Origin: Chloroflexota bacterium
GTDB lineage: Bacteria > Chloroflexota > Anaerolineae > Anaerolineales > Villigracilaceae
Assembly: GCA_021787595.1 (NCBI GenBank)
Contig: JAJYLQ010000015.1
Span: forward strand, 1-64,000
DNA length: 64,000 bases
Reading direction: 5' to 3'
Made by a program: the position numbers and the translations under genes
Shown here: positions 31,870 through 41,435 of the stretch, piece by piece
Numbering within the stretch: the stretch's first letter is position 1
Layout: each line of letters starts with the position of its first letter
The notes under the pieces: generated by a model
The model's input: the letters and a program-made list of their open reading frames with translations, nothing else
Database searches by the model: none
Told to the model about the DNA's origin: nothing

Positions 31870-33196
31870 TGGGTTCGGGTTGCGCTTTCTCCAGTTTTCC
31901 GAAAAGCTTTGCGATCTTCGGATCGGTCGCTTCGGTGCGGGCGGGGATCAGGATGTGGAACTTCGAGCCGGGACATTTCTCTTCATCATAACCATCCGAC
32001 TCGGCCCAGATCGTCCCGCCGTGCGCTTCGATGATACCACGCGTGATGGGCAATCCCAAACCCGGCCCTCCGCCTTTGAATTTGGTCTTGCCGCTGGAAT
32101 GCAGATTGGCGCGTCCAACCTGTCCGAATTTTTCGAAAATGACGGCCTGGTTTTCCGGCGAGATTCCGATGCCCGTATCGGCCACGGTGATTTCGATGAA
32201 GCCGGGGAGCGTCCGCCCGTCAATCGTGATCCTGCCGTGATCGGGCGTGTATTTGACGGCGTTGGTCAGCACGTTATAAAAAGCCTGGTACAGGCGTTCG
32301 GAGTCGGCATAAATCCATAGTTCGCTGCCATCGAAAGGCTTGAATTCCAGATCCAGATGCCGTTCGCGGGTCACACCTTCGAGATCGCGTTGAAGTATTT
32401 CGAAAAGATGGCTGAGCCAGAGCGGCTGCATGTTGAGCGAGAGCAGATTGTTGTCAATCACCGAGACGTCAATCATATCGTCAATGATTGCGCGCAGGCG
32501 CTGGATGCCAGTGTTGACGCCCGTCAGGAGCGTATCAATCTGCTGGTTGCCGTCCTTGGAAACGCTGTCGCGCATCATGGCGGCATAGCCTTCGATGAGC
32601 GTCAACGGCGTCTTCAATTCGTGCGCCGCGACCGAAATGAAGTTCGACTTTGTCTTGTCGAGTCGTTCCAGCTTCTGCTGCATCTCGATCAGCTCATTCG
32701 AAATGTAATTCACGCGCGCTTCCATTTCGAGCCGCGCGGTCTTTTCGAGGGCGTATGTGTAAAACGGCGTGATGGTCGTCAACAGGTCGAGCGCGTCCTG
32801 CTCCACCAGGTTTTCGATGGCAACGTCGTTCGTGATCGAAATGATCCTGGTCAGCAATTCGGAGACATTGTTTTTGGATTGCTGCAAGTCGGTCAATGTG
32901 GGCGAGCCGGTCCATTCGAGCAGGATCGAATCCATCCACGCCGGGTTCCCGCTCATCACCGCCTGCTGGAGACAATCATAAAAGCGATCAAGCTGCCGGC
33001 CGAAAGCCTGGCGCGCACCCGCTCCGCGCGCCAGGCTGGTGGAAACGCGCTGCAACCATGTTATACGGATTTGAGTCAAAAGCTCGGCGGCTTTCATCGA
33101 ATGGACGGTTTCCTCGACTTCATCAAGTTTACGCTGAACCGCGTCTTTCGCGGATTTTAATTTGATTGCTGATTCTGCCGGCTGATCCACGTCCAC
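31805..33196 (-). CDS. Soluble sensor histidine kinase
   Basis: The 463-aa protein (from GTG 33196; ATG 33097 is an alternative) has a helical N-terminal half of about 150 residues with no recognised sensor domain, a coiled coil, a HisKA domain with phospho-acceptor His192 (AAHELKTPLT), and HATPase with N box (NVLTNAVKYT), G1 (DTGIGIS) and G2 (GPGLGL). A Pro/Arg-rich tail follows. No membrane segments occur. No response regulator is adjacent. It lies between the M28 gene and hflX, overlapping both, so it belongs to that transcript. Confidence 0.82.
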   Translation of the reverse strand: MDVDQPAESAIKLKSAKDAVQRKLDEVEETVHSMKAAELLTQIRITWLQRVSTSLARGAGARQAFGRQLDRFYDCLQQAVMSGNPAWMDSILLEWTGSPTLTDLQQSKNNVSELLTRIISITNDVAIENLVEQDALDLLTTITPFYTYALEKTARLEMEARVNYISNELIEMQQKLERLDKTKSNFISVAAHELKTPLTLIEGYAAMMRDSVSKDGNQQIDTLLTGVNTGIQRLRAIIDDMIDVSVIDNNLLSLNMQPLWLSHLFEILQRDLEGVTRERHLDLEFKPFDGSELWIYADSERLYQAFYNVLTNAVKYTPDHGRITIDGRTLPGFIEITVADTGIGISPENQAVIFEKFGQVGRANLHSSGKTKFKGGGPGLGLPITRGIIEAHGGTIWAESDGYDEEKCPGSKFHILIPARTEATDPKIAKLFGKLEKAQPEPNGKENPPTDTPAPRARVSRRR

Positions 33197-34068
33197 AGCA
33201 CATCACCGACGATTTGCAGGCTTTGCGCCGAAACGTGGTCCGGCGTATCGGATGTGGTGTGCCAGTACGGATAGTCAATATCAATGATATCCACTGCCGG
33301 GATACCCGCCTGGATAAATGGCCAATGATCGTCCTCGATGTTGTACTTTACCTGCGGAATGAATATTTTTCCGTATCCCAATTTTGCCGCGGTGTCCCAG
33401 ATCGAGGCACGGAGCGCAACGTTGGAACTTGCTTCCATTGGCAGGCTCAGGTTTCCGCCGCCGACCATGTCCACCAGGATCATTTCCTTCGGCTTGACGG
33501 TCATGGATTGAACGAAAGCCTTTGAGCCAAGCAGCCAGTCCCAGCCGGGGATTTCGCCATTGTCTTCTGCATCGAAGAAAACCATTTCGACCGGAATCGA
33601 ATTTTCCGGCAGTGTTCTCGCCAGCTCCAAAAGGACTGCGACGCCGGACGCGCCGTCATCTGCGCCGGGCACAGGCTGCTGGCGTTTGGCGGGATCAGGA
33701 TCGCGGTTGGCCCACAAACGCGAATCGTAATGCGCGCCGAGGATCAATTGCGGCGGCTGCGCGCCGCGGGTCGCAACCAGATTTTGGATGGGATGCCCCA
33801 TCGCTTCGGATTGCTGGATTTCGGCCTGCCAGCCCGCCGACTCGAGTTCCGTTCGCAGCCAATCCAGGAATTTGGCATGCGCGCCCGACCCGGGGATGCG
33901 CGGCCCGAACGCGACCTGCGTCTGCACGTCGGCATAAGCGCGCTGCCCGTTGAATTTATCGGATGCCCGCTCCCGGTCCAGGATGAACGCACGCGCATAC
34001 CAGCCCGCCAGCGCGATCAGCAGGAGTCCAATAACGGACAGATAAATGGTTTTGTTTCGTTTGTTCAT
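33157..34068 (-). CDS. M28-family peptidase / glutaminyl-peptide cyclotransferase-like
   Basis: The 303-aa protein has a membrane anchor or signal (residues 8-28) and an extracytoplasmic M28-like domain. Zinc-ligand segments are GAHYDSR (His-x-Asp), [18 protein letters not shown] (Asp) and FFDAEDNGE (Glu-Asp). The GAHYDSR...PGADDGASG spacing and short length are those of glutaminyl cyclases, which form N-terminal pyroglutamate, more than of aminopeptidases. Its start overlaps the trmFO stop by 4 bp. Confidence 0.78.
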   Translation of the reverse strand: MNKRNKTIYLSVIGLLLIALAGWYARAFILDRERASDKFNGQRAYADVQTQVAFGPRIPGSGAHAKFLDWLRTELESAGWQAEIQQSEAMGHPIQNLVATRGAQPPQLILGAHYDSRLWANRDPDPAKRQQPVPGADDGASGVAVLLELARTLPENSIPVEMVFFDAEDNGEIPGWDWLLGSKAFVQSMTVKPKEMILVDMVGGGNLSLPMEASSNVALRASIWDTAAKLGYGKIFIPQVKYNIEDDHWPFIQAGIPAVDIIDIDYPYWHTTSDTPDHVSAQSLQIVGDVLWTWISRQNQQSN

Positions 34069-35405
34069 TGGATTGTCAAAGGCGTCAATGTGTCATCAAG
34101 GTCGGCCAATGCGCGATCCGCATAGGCCCTGGCGCGTTCGCGTTTGCCCAGATGATCTGGATCCGTCAAAGGCGGCAGAATTCCGAAGTTAGCTTTCATC
34201 GGCTGGAAGTCTTTCAGGTCCGCATGAGTCACATAATGACATAACGCGCCCAGCATGGTCGTCGGCGGAAGTGTGATCGGCCATTGTCCCTTGCAGAACC
34301 GCGCCGCGTTGACTCCCGCCAGCAGGCCCGTTGCGATGTTGCCCATGTAACCTTCGACGCCAGTGATTTGACCCGCGAAAAACAGGTCATCGCGATCGGC
34401 GAATTGAAGCGTGGGCCGCAGAAGCCTGGGCGAGGCGATGAACGTGTTGCGGTGCATTTGACCGTAACGCACGAACTCCGCATTTTCCAAACCGGGGATG
34501 AGTCGAAAGACGCGCTGCTGTTCCGGGTATTTCAAGTTGGTCTGGAAGCCGACGAGGTTATAGAGACTTCCCGCAAGGTTGTCCTGCCGAAGCTGGACAA
34601 CCGCGTAGGGCCGCCTGCCTGTGCGCGGGTCCTTGAGCCCAACCGGACGCATGGGACCGAACGCCAGTGAATCTTTTCCGCGCTCCGCGATGATTTCAAC
34701 CGGCAGGCATCCTTCAAAAAAATGACCGGCGGTCACGCCGGAGCGGATCGCGTCTTCAAAGGAACGCAATTCGATTCGTTCGGCATGAATCAACGCGTCA
34801 ACGAAATTGTAGTATTCATCTTTTGTAAACGGGCAATTGATGTAATCGCCGTCTTCATCTTGTTCATAACGCGAGCCGCGGAATGCGATGTCCATGTTGA
34901 TGCTTTCGCGCGCAACGATTGGAGCGATGGCATCGAAAAAGAAGAGATGCCCGCTTCCGCTGAGATGCTCGATTTCTTTGGAAAGCTTGTCCGATGTCAA
35001 CGGCCCGGATGCGAGGATCGTCAACCCGCGCGGAATCCCGGTGACTTCCTCGCGGATGATGTTTATGCGCGGATGATTTTGGATTCGTTCGGTCACTCGA
35101 CGGGCAAAGATTTCGCGGTCAACGGCCAGCGCCGCGCCTGCCGGCAAAGCCGCGGCTTCGGCACATTCCAATAACATGGATTTCAACCGGCGAAGCTCAT
35201 TCTTGAGAACACCCGATGCGCGGTCGGGCAGGTTCGAGCCGAGCGAATTCGAGCAGACCAGTTCGGCGAGATATTCCGTTTCGTGCGCGCCCGTGGAAAC
35301 AGAGGGCCGCATTTCGTAAAGATCAACTTCGAGTCCGCTTTCGGCGGCCTGCCAGGCAGCTTCACTCCCAGCCAGTCCGCCGCCGACGATGACCAAGTCA
35401 GTCAT
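34065..35405 (-). CDS. trmFO: Methylenetetrahydrofolate-tRNA (uracil-5-)-methyltransferase TrmFO
   Basis: TrmFO makes ribothymidine at position 54 of tRNA using methylenetetrahydrofolate and FADH2. The 446-aa protein opens with the FAD-binding [12 protein letters not shown] and has the GidA-like [12 protein letters not shown] segment, [41 protein letters not shown] and the late [16 protein letters not shown] motif. Length matches the family. It leads a four-gene run with the M28 gene, the kinase and hflX. Confidence 0.94.
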   Translation of the reverse strand: MTDLVIVGGGLAGSEAAWQAAESGLEVDLYEMRPSVSTGAHETEYLAELVCSNSLGSNLPDRASGVLKNELRRLKSMLLECAEAAALPAGAALAVDREIFARRVTERIQNHPRINIIREEVTGIPRGLTILASGPLTSDKLSKEIEHLSGSGHLFFFDAIAPIVARESINMDIAFRGSRYEQDEDGDYINCPFTKDEYYNFVDALIHAERIELRSFEDAIRSGVTAGHFFEGCLPVEIIAERGKDSLAFGPMRPVGLKDPRTGRRPYAVVQLRQDNLAGSLYNLVGFQTNLKYPEQQRVFRLIPGLENAEFVRYGQMHRNTFIASPRLLRPTLQFADRDDLFFAGQITGVEGYMGNIATGLLAGVNAARFCKGQWPITLPPTTMLGALCHYVTHADLKDFQPMKANFGILPPLTDPDHLGKRERARAYADRALADLDDTLTPLTIQ

Positions 35406-35416
35406 AATGCGGACTA

Positions 35417-35443
35417 TTGTACCATCCGGTCGTGCTGTATAAT
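35417..35443 (+). promoter_or_regulatory. Candidate promoter for the multi-GAF kinase operon
   Basis: TATAAT at 35438-35443 is the only strong -10 in the 58-bp divergent spacer with trmFO. The nearest -35 (TTGTAC, 35417-35422) is 15 bp away, which is short. Confidence 0.35.
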
Positions 35444-35463
35444 TTCATGAGAAAATCGCTCAG

Positions 35464-38052
35464 ATGAGCCACAACCCGGAAATTCAACTCAAGGAAGCCT
35501 GCCAGATAACCGGCGCGGACTGGGCCGTACTTGCCGAGCGCGAGGGCGGACAATGGTTTGTGCGCGCGGCCTATCATCTGCCAAAAACAAAACAAGCGGG
35601 GCTGACGAAATTCCTCGCGCAGGAATCGGTTGATTCCTGGCTGGCCATCGCCTTGAAAGGCGATTCGACGCGCTCGGCTTCGCTGCCGCCGGAAGGGAAA
35701 ATGGATGCTGGACGTTTGTTCGTTTACCCGCTGTCGGATGATTCTCAAGCTGTTCTTGTCGGCGCGGATCAACAAAATGCCTCGGCTCAACGTATTTGGC
35801 GGCTTGTCGCCGGATTAATTCAGCTGCCTGTTTCCGATGCCGGCGCGCAAAATTATTTGCCAAGCTTGCAGAGCGAACCTCCGTTTGACATGCCGCGCGC
35901 CCTCGATAACGTGCTGGCAAATTTCACCCGAACTTCCGGCGTGCAGGGCGCGTGGCTTGCCATCCGGCGGGGCGACACGTTCGATATCCTGGCGCAGTCC
36001 AACGATCCGCATGCGGCGGGTCTCTCGCTGCCCATCGAATCGAACAGCCTCCTGCGGCGCATGAATCGCACGCTCACGGAAATCGCCGCGGTGAAGGGGC
36101 AGCCGGAATGGGAACACCTGCCTCACCCGACGCGCAAGCCGAGCGTCAAATGCTGGGTTTGTCTTCCGCTGGTGATTGGTCATCGTTTGATCGGCGCGGT
36201 GGCTTTGTGGAGTGCGCGCGAGTTCGACCAGGAGGAATGGAAACAATTAAGAGAACTGGCCAAACGGGTTTCGCCATCGGTGGAGGTCATTGTGACCTTC
36301 AACGAAATGACCGGGCACCTGCGCCGTCTTGCGCTTCTCAACGATTTTGCTCTCACCGTCTCATCGGCTCAAAATCTCGACCAGATCGCGCGGCGCGTGT
36401 TCGGGCTTCTCTCCCGCTCGTTCAACACAGAACTGATCGCGCTGTATCTTCCTTCGATGGACGGCAGACTCGTCCGTGAGTACGGCAGCCGCGATGGAAA
36501 ATTCAGCGCACAAAGCTCGGCGCTCGCGGGACATTTCATTGTGCCATTCCTCAATGGCCGCATCCTGCGCCTGAGCGAATCCACGCCCGGCTTCAAACCT
36601 GTCTATCCCAACGCAAGATCGAGCCTTCTTGTCCCGCTCAAATATCGCGGGCAGACCATCGGCCTGCTTTCGCTGGAGAGCCCGCGGCTGGGCGCCTTCA
36701 GTCAGTACGACGAACATTTGATGGTGGTGCTTGCCAGCCATCTTGCGGCGCTGGTGGAATATGGCCGCCTGCGCGAGGAAGCTGAAGCGCGCGCCCGCAA
36801 TCTGGGCTTGATCCACGAAATGGTGCAGCAGGTGATCGGGTTGAACGAAAAGAAGGAAATGGCGCAGGTCACTGCTGGTTTGATGGCCGAATATTTTGCT
36901 TATGAAATGGCGGGCGTTTTATTGTTGGGCGACGACCGCGAAAATCCGGTTCTTGGTTTTGGCGGATCGCGCGCAAGCCTGGTTCAGCGAATGCTGGAGG
37001 GCGAGAACTTTATCGTGAATGATGGCATCACCGGGCATGTCTTCCTCACCGGTGAAAGCGTGCTGGTCAACGACACCAGCCAGGATAAACTTTACAAACC
37101 GCTGCGCGGCTGGGATGCGGGTTCGGAAATGTGCGTCGCCCTGAAGGAAGGCGACCGCATCCTCGGGATCATTGATGTGGAGAGCAGCCAGAGGAATGCG
37201 TTTACGAACAATGACCTGCTGGCGATGGAATCGCTGGCTGGCGTGCTGGCGACCGTCGTTTCGAGTTCGGAACAATATCAGCGCTTGCAGGATACCGTTC
37301 AGCGATTGCGTTCGATGGAAATCGAATTGCGGGCGCGCATGGCCGCGCAGCAGGAAACCGAGAGCCGGCTCGTCCAGGCCGCGAAGCTGGCCGCGGTCGG
37401 TGAGATGGCCGCAGGCATCGCACATGAACTGAACAACCCGCTTACAACTGTCACCGGATTCAGCGAATTGATTTTGGATGAAATGCCAAAGGATGCTGAA
37501 CATCGTACGGACATGGAAATGATCCTGCGCGAGTCTCTGCGGGCGCGCGGCGTTGTCAGACGGCTGCTGGACTTTGCCCGCCAGGGCGAGCGCACCCGCT
37601 CGCGGTCTGATATGAACGAGATCGCCGATGATGTCCTCGCGCTGACGCGGCACCTGATCCACACCAGCGGCGTGCAGTTGGATGTCGATCTCGCAAAGGA
37701 TTTGCCCTGGGTGTCTGTGGACAGCAATCAAATGAAACAAGTGCTGTTGAATTTGATCCATAACGCGCTCCAGGCCATGCCCAATGGCGGGAAACTCCAG
37801 CTTCGCACAGGCGCCCGGGAGAGGGATCGTCGGAAATGGGTGGTTGTGACCATCAAAGACAGCGGCGTCGGCATCGAACCGCAGAACAAGGATCGGATTT
37901 TCGAGCCGTTCTTTACAACGAAGGGAAACATGGGCGGAACGGGACTCGGACTTTCCGTAACCTATGGCATCGTGACCGATCACGGCGGTACAATTGAAGT
38001 GGAAAGCCAGCCGGGGAACGGCTCCGCCTTTACGGTCTGGCTGCCAATCTGA
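35464..38052 (+). CDS. Soluble multi-GAF sensor histidine kinase
   Basis: The 862-aa kinase has no membrane segment. By eye it contains a degenerate GAF-like N-terminus (1-115), then GAF-like domains at about 135-275, 295-435 and 445-600, a short coiled coil, a HisKA domain with His654 (GIAHELNNPLTT) and an HATPase with NLIHNALQAM, DSGVGI and GGTGLGL. The HELNNPL H-box is NtrB-like. It should sense a cytoplasmic small molecule and phosphorylate the REC domains encoded next. The following gene starts 2 bp after its stop. Confidence 0.85.
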   Translation: MSHNPEIQLKEACQITGADWAVLAEREGGQWFVRAAYHLPKTKQAGLTKFLAQESVDSWLAIALKGDSTRSASLPPEGKMDAGRLFVYPLSDDSQAVLVGADQQNASAQRIWRLVAGLIQLPVSDAGAQNYLPSLQSEPPFDMPRALDNVLANFTRTSGVQGAWLAIRRGDTFDILAQSNDPHAAGLSLPIESNSLLRRMNRTLTEIAAVKGQPEWEHLPHPTRKPSVKCWVCLPLVIGHRLIGAVALWSAREFDQEEWKQLRELAKRVSPSVEVIVTFNEMTGHLRRLALLNDFALTVSSAQNLDQIARRVFGLLSRSFNTELIALYLPSMDGRLVREYGSRDGKFSAQSSALAGHFIVPFLNGRILRLSESTPGFKPVYPNARSSLLVPLKYRGQTIGLLSLESPRLGAFSQYDEHLMVVLASHLAALVEYGRLREEAEARARNLGLIHEMVQQVIGLNEKKEMAQVTAGLMAEYFAYEMAGVLLLGDDRENPVLGFGGSRASLVQRMLEGENFIVNDGITGHVFLTGESVLVNDTSQDKLYKPLRGWDAGSEMCVALKEGDRILGIIDVESSQRNAFTNNDLLAMESLAGVLATVVSSSEQYQRLQDTVQRLRSMEIELRARMAAQQETESRLVQAAKLAAVGEMAAGIAHELNNPLTTVTGFSELILDEMPKDAEHRTDMEMILRESLRARGVVRRLLDFARQGERTRSRSDMNEIADDVLALTRHLIHTSGVQLDVDLAKDLPWVSVDSNQMKQVLLNLIHNALQAMPNGGKLQLRTGARERDRRKWVVVTIKDSGVGIEPQNKDRIFEPFFTTKGNMGGTGLGLSVTYGIVTDHGGTIEVESQPGNGSAFTVWLPI

Positions 38053-38054
38053 CG

Positions 38055-39623
38055 ATGGATCCGACTTCCGTTTTGGTTGTGGATGATGAACCGGGCATCG
38101 CTTTATTGTGCAAGCGGATGCTGACGCGCGTCGGATATTTCGTCACAGCGATGACCGATCCGCGCGAAGCCGTGGACTGGCTCAAACAAAACAGGGCCGA
38201 TCTTTTGCTGGTTGATATTCGCATGCCTGAAGTGGACGGCTTCGAAGTCATCACGCACACGCGCAAACTTCAGCCTGAAATTGCCGTTCTCGTCATGACC
38301 GGTTTTGGCACGGTGGAAACAGCCATCCGCGCATTGCGGCAGGGCGTGGACGGATTGCTGCTCAAACCTTTTGAAAAGAGCAGCGAACTTGTGGATGCAG
38401 TGCAGCAGGCATTGGCAGACAGCCAGCAGAAACATGATGCCTCGCGGCTTCACACGCTGCGGCCCTTGTTCGAAGTTACCGAATCGTTGCTTTCTGAAAC
38501 CCGCATTGAAACATTGCTCGAGTTGATTGTCAGCGCCATCCTCGGCCAGTTGAGATGTCAACATGCGGCCTATTTTCAATATTCGCCGGAGGAGGAACGA
38601 TTCATTCATCTGGCAGGCCAGGGCAAAACGTTGACGGACTTTATCATTCAGGTGGATGCAAGCGGAACACCGCTATTGGTCAATTCGAGCGGCCCCGGTG
38701 AAGCGAATATGCAGGCCCGGCTTCGAAAGTCCGAGATCGGCGCGGCGATGTTGGTGCCCATTCTCCGCCAGGGTTTTCGAGGCGTTTTCTTCGCGGGACG
38801 GAATTCGGATGCCCAGACTTTTAGCGAGGCAGACCTGGAGATGTTCCAGATCCTGGCCAGGCAGGCCGCGGCTGCAATCGAGAATGCCCGGTTGTACGAC
38901 GAACAACGCGCATACATTCGCAAGATCGAGGAATCACAAGCGGCGCTTTTGCAGGCGGAAAAGATGGCTGCGGCAGGGCGCTTGAGCGCGTCCATTGCCC
39001 ATGAAGTGAACAACCCATTGCAGTCTGTTCAGAATTGTCTGCATCTGGCTGGACGCGAGGATTTGCCTCCCGAAAAGCGGAAGGAATATTTCGATATGGC
39101 CCGCGCCGAGCTCGAACGATTATCGGTCACCGTGAAGCACATGCTCGATTTCTATCGCCCCGGGGCGGCCAGGCCGGAAAAGGTTGATTTGCGAAACCTC
39201 ATTAACTATGTGATCAATTTGACGAAAAAACAACTGACCGAGCGCGGAATCCAAACCATGGTCGAGATGTCCGATTCGATTCCAGGTGTGATGGCGGTCA
39301 GCAGTCAGATCCAGCAAGTCTTCATCAACCTGATTTTGAATTCGCTCGATGCCATGCCCGATGGCGGTAATTTGAAAATTTCGGGCCGGGCCGTAAAAGG
39401 CGGCGCGGAGATCCTTTTCCAGGACAGCGGACCTGGCATTGCCCGTGAACGACAGTCGAGCATTTTCGAACCTTTTTTCAGCACGAAGGATGGCGGGACC
39501 GGGCTTGGCTTGACGGTGAGTTACAATATCATCGCGGCTCATGGCGGGACGCTCGAACTGCTTCCGGACCATGGAAAAGGCGCCTGCTTTCGAGTCTATC
39601 TTCCTGCAGGAGGAGAACAATGA
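38055..39623 (+). CDS. REC-GAF-histidine kinase hybrid
   Basis: The 522-aa protein has an N-terminal receiver with phospho-acceptor Asp54 (LLVDIRMPEVDG), a GAF domain (about 145-285), HisKA with His316 (SIAHEVNNPLQS) and an HATPase with NLILNSLDAM, DSGPGI and GGTGLGL. A receiver in front of a kinase is typical of an intermediate in a phosphorelay: it can be phosphorylated by the upstream kinase and change its own output. It overlaps the next gene by 4 bp. Confidence 0.85.
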   Translation: MDPTSVLVVDDEPGIALLCKRMLTRVGYFVTAMTDPREAVDWLKQNRADLLLVDIRMPEVDGFEVITHTRKLQPEIAVLVMTGFGTVETAIRALRQGVDGLLLKPFEKSSELVDAVQQALADSQQKHDASRLHTLRPLFEVTESLLSETRIETLLELIVSAILGQLRCQHAAYFQYSPEEERFIHLAGQGKTLTDFIIQVDASGTPLLVNSSGPGEANMQARLRKSEIGAAMLVPILRQGFRGVFFAGRNSDAQTFSEADLEMFQILARQAAAAIENARLYDEQRAYIRKIEESQAALLQAEKMAAAGRLSASIAHEVNNPLQSVQNCLHLAGREDLPPEKRKEYFDMARAELERLSVTVKHMLDFYRPGAARPEKVDLRNLINYVINLTKKQLTERGIQTMVEMSDSIPGVMAVSSQIQQVFINLILNSLDAMPDGGNLKISGRAVKGGAEILFQDSGPGIARERQSSIFEPFFSTKDGGTGLGLTVSYNIIAAHGGTLELLPDHGKGACFRVYLPAGGEQ

Positions 39624-40357
39624 AATCAAATATTCTTGTTGTAGATGATGAAAATGTTGCCCGCCAGTCGCTGGCGGACATTTTGAAGCTCGAAGGCTAC
39701 AACGTGACTCCGGCCGCGAACGGGCAGGCGGCCATCGAATGGGTTCGCACACACCCGATTGACTTGATGATCGTTGATCTGCGAATGCCCGGCATGGATG
39801 GGCTGGAAGTGATTCAAGTCGTCAATCAGGTTTCACCGGACACAGAGATCGTTTTGTTGACCGCACATGGTTCGACCGATTCTGCAATCCAGGCCCTGCG
39901 TTTGCGGATTCATGACTATTTGACCAAGCCCGCCTCGCCCGCGCAAGTTCTTGCCAGTGTGAAGAAAGGTTTGGCGCGCCGTTCCACGAAAATGCAGGCG
40001 AAGAGCGGAGTACGGGATGTGTCCGAGATGGATGAGACCATCAAGGAATTCCGGTTGAAGGACGGCACGCTAGTTGATCTTTCGCGCCGGCAGATTCGTT
40101 CCGGCAAAAAGCTCGAACATTTGACGCCCGCCGAAGGCCGTCTCTTGCGGATTCTGATGGAAAATGAAGGCAAGGTCTTTTCGCATCGCGAGTTGGTTTT
40201 GCTGGTTCAGGGATATGACACGTCGCAGCGTGAAGCGCCGGAGATTCTGCGCCCGCTGGTGAGCCGTCTGCGCCACAAGCTGGAAAGTTTCCCGGCATTA
40301 TCCGAACGCGTGGCAAGCGTGCGCGGCACAGGTTATGTGTATGAAGGGGAAAAGTAG
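39620..40357 (+). CDS. Response regulator with OmpR-like DNA-binding domain
   Basis: The 245-aa protein has a receiver domain with Asp53 (MIVDLRMPGMDG) and conserved Lys in LTKPASPA. A linker of about 45 residues leads to a winged-helix domain (LTPAEGRLLRILMENEGKV ... RLRHKLE ... VRGTGYVY) of the OmpR/PhoB type. It is the likely transcriptional output of the two kinases before it. Targets are unknown. Confidence 0.87.
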   Translation: MKSNILVVDDENVARQSLADILKLEGYNVTPAANGQAAIEWVRTHPIDLMIVDLRMPGMDGLEVIQVVNQVSPDTEIVLLTAHGSTDSAIQALRLRIHDYLTKPASPAQVLASVKKGLARRSTKMQAKSGVRDVSEMDETIKEFRLKDGTLVDLSRRQIRSGKKLEHLTPAEGRLLRILMENEGKVFSHRELVLLVQGYDTSQREAPEILRPLVSRLRHKLESFPALSERVASVRGTGYVYEGEK

Positions 40358-40426
40358 TTGAATCGGCTCCTCGCGAACGAAAAAGATGGGCGGATTCCCT
40401 TCGGTTTTGTGTGAGCTCCATGCAGC

Positions 40427-40460
40427 AAAGGGCAGTCATTCGAAGGCGACCGCCCTTTTT
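40427..40460. terminator. Bidirectional terminator between two convergent operons
   Basis: AAAGGGC and GCCCTTT (40427-40433 and 40452-40458) with an inner AGTC/GAC pairing form a hairpin. It has TTTTT on the plus side and AAAG, read as a T-run, on the minus side. It can end both the regulator operon and the long minus-strand operon. Confidence 0.7.
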
Positions 40461-41403
40461 ATTCATGCGGTCCCCATGGAATATCGCGTGGAATGTCCGG
40501 CGGGCGGATCCAGCTTAACCAGCCGCTGCCCAACGATTGATTCTGCGGCTTTTCAAATTTCACCATCAGCAAACTCAGTGCGAGTCCGATGGCTCCCAGC
40601 CATTGTGACCATAAAAGCTGTTCGTGCAGCCAAATATTGCTGAAGAGAAGTGTGATCAACAATTCGCCAAGACCCAGCAGGGCAGTTTGCATTCCGCCGA
40701 TGCGCTTGACGCCAAAGAAAAGCGCGAGGCGCGAAGCAGACGTTACCAATGTCAGTCCAAAGACCGGCCACCACGGAAGCGAGAGCGAAGGCCATTGCCT
40801 GTCGAATAAAAGATAAACGGGCACAACCACTGCGCTCATTGCCATCAAAGTATAAAGCGTTACGGTCGGGGCCGGGACTTCATAGAGGACGCGCTGGTTG
40901 ATCGGAAGATGCAATGCGTAAAGGGCTGCGGCTCCAAGCATCATCAGCACGCCGAGCGGATCCGCTTGGTGGGCGGGGAGGCTGGTTAGCAGCAGCACGG
41001 CCAAAGTCGCAAGGATGATGCGATATACAGTCAATCGGCTGGGCGGCTGCCGGTCGAGAATCATCCATGTGGCTACGAAGAACGGGTAGAGCGAATACAA
41101 CATCTGGCCGAGACTGGCGCTCAGTCGAGTCAGTGCCATGTAATACAAGATGGAGCCGAGGCCGTTGATGACCCCCGCCAACATGCAGCCAATCAGGCCG
41201 ACAGGAAAAATGTAGAGATAGGAACGATAGAAAATCAGGACGAAGACGAAAACCAATCCAGCCGCCATGCTGGTCCTCAAGGCGACGACAGCCAGCGGAG
41301 AGAATCCAAAGTTGATGGCAAGTTTTCCGAAAACCGGGGAAAGCCCAAGAAAAACGGCTGAACCGAGTGCAGCGATGATCCCTGCTTCATGTCCCTTTTG
41401 CAT
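40459..41403 (-). CDS. EamA/DMT-family membrane transporter
   Basis: The 314-aa protein has ten hydrophobic segments arranged as two EamA repeats (AALGSAVFLGLSPVFGKLAI for the first, the MMLGAAALYALHLPINQRVL region for the second). DMT transporters of this type commonly export amino acids or related metabolites, but the substrate is unknown. It lies 32 bp after the threonine-synthase/REC gene on the same strand, as the last gene of the long operon, so amino-acid export is an attractive but unproven role. Confidence 0.82.
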   Translation of the reverse strand: MQKGHEAGIIAALGSAVFLGLSPVFGKLAINFGFSPLAVVALRTSMAAGLVFVFVLIFYRSYLYIFPVGLIGCMLAGVINGLGSILYYMALTRLSASLGQMLYSLYPFFVATWMILDRQPPSRLTVYRIILATLAVLLLTSLPAHQADPLGVLMMLGAAALYALHLPINQRVLYEVPAPTVTLYTLMAMSAVVVPVYLLFDRQWPSLSLPWWPVFGLTLVTSASRLALFFGVKRIGGMQTALLGLGELLITLLFSNIWLHEQLLWSQWLGAIGLALSLLMVKFEKPQNQSLGSGWLSWIRPPDIPRDIPWGPHE

Positions 41404-41435
41404 GACGAGCCAGTGGAGTTGTCCCTCGCGTCGCG

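Noticed and set aside
31805-32320. Plus-strand frames opposite the histidine kinase and HflX
   Set aside because: They are antisense shadows of two well-supported genes that carry full family motifs.
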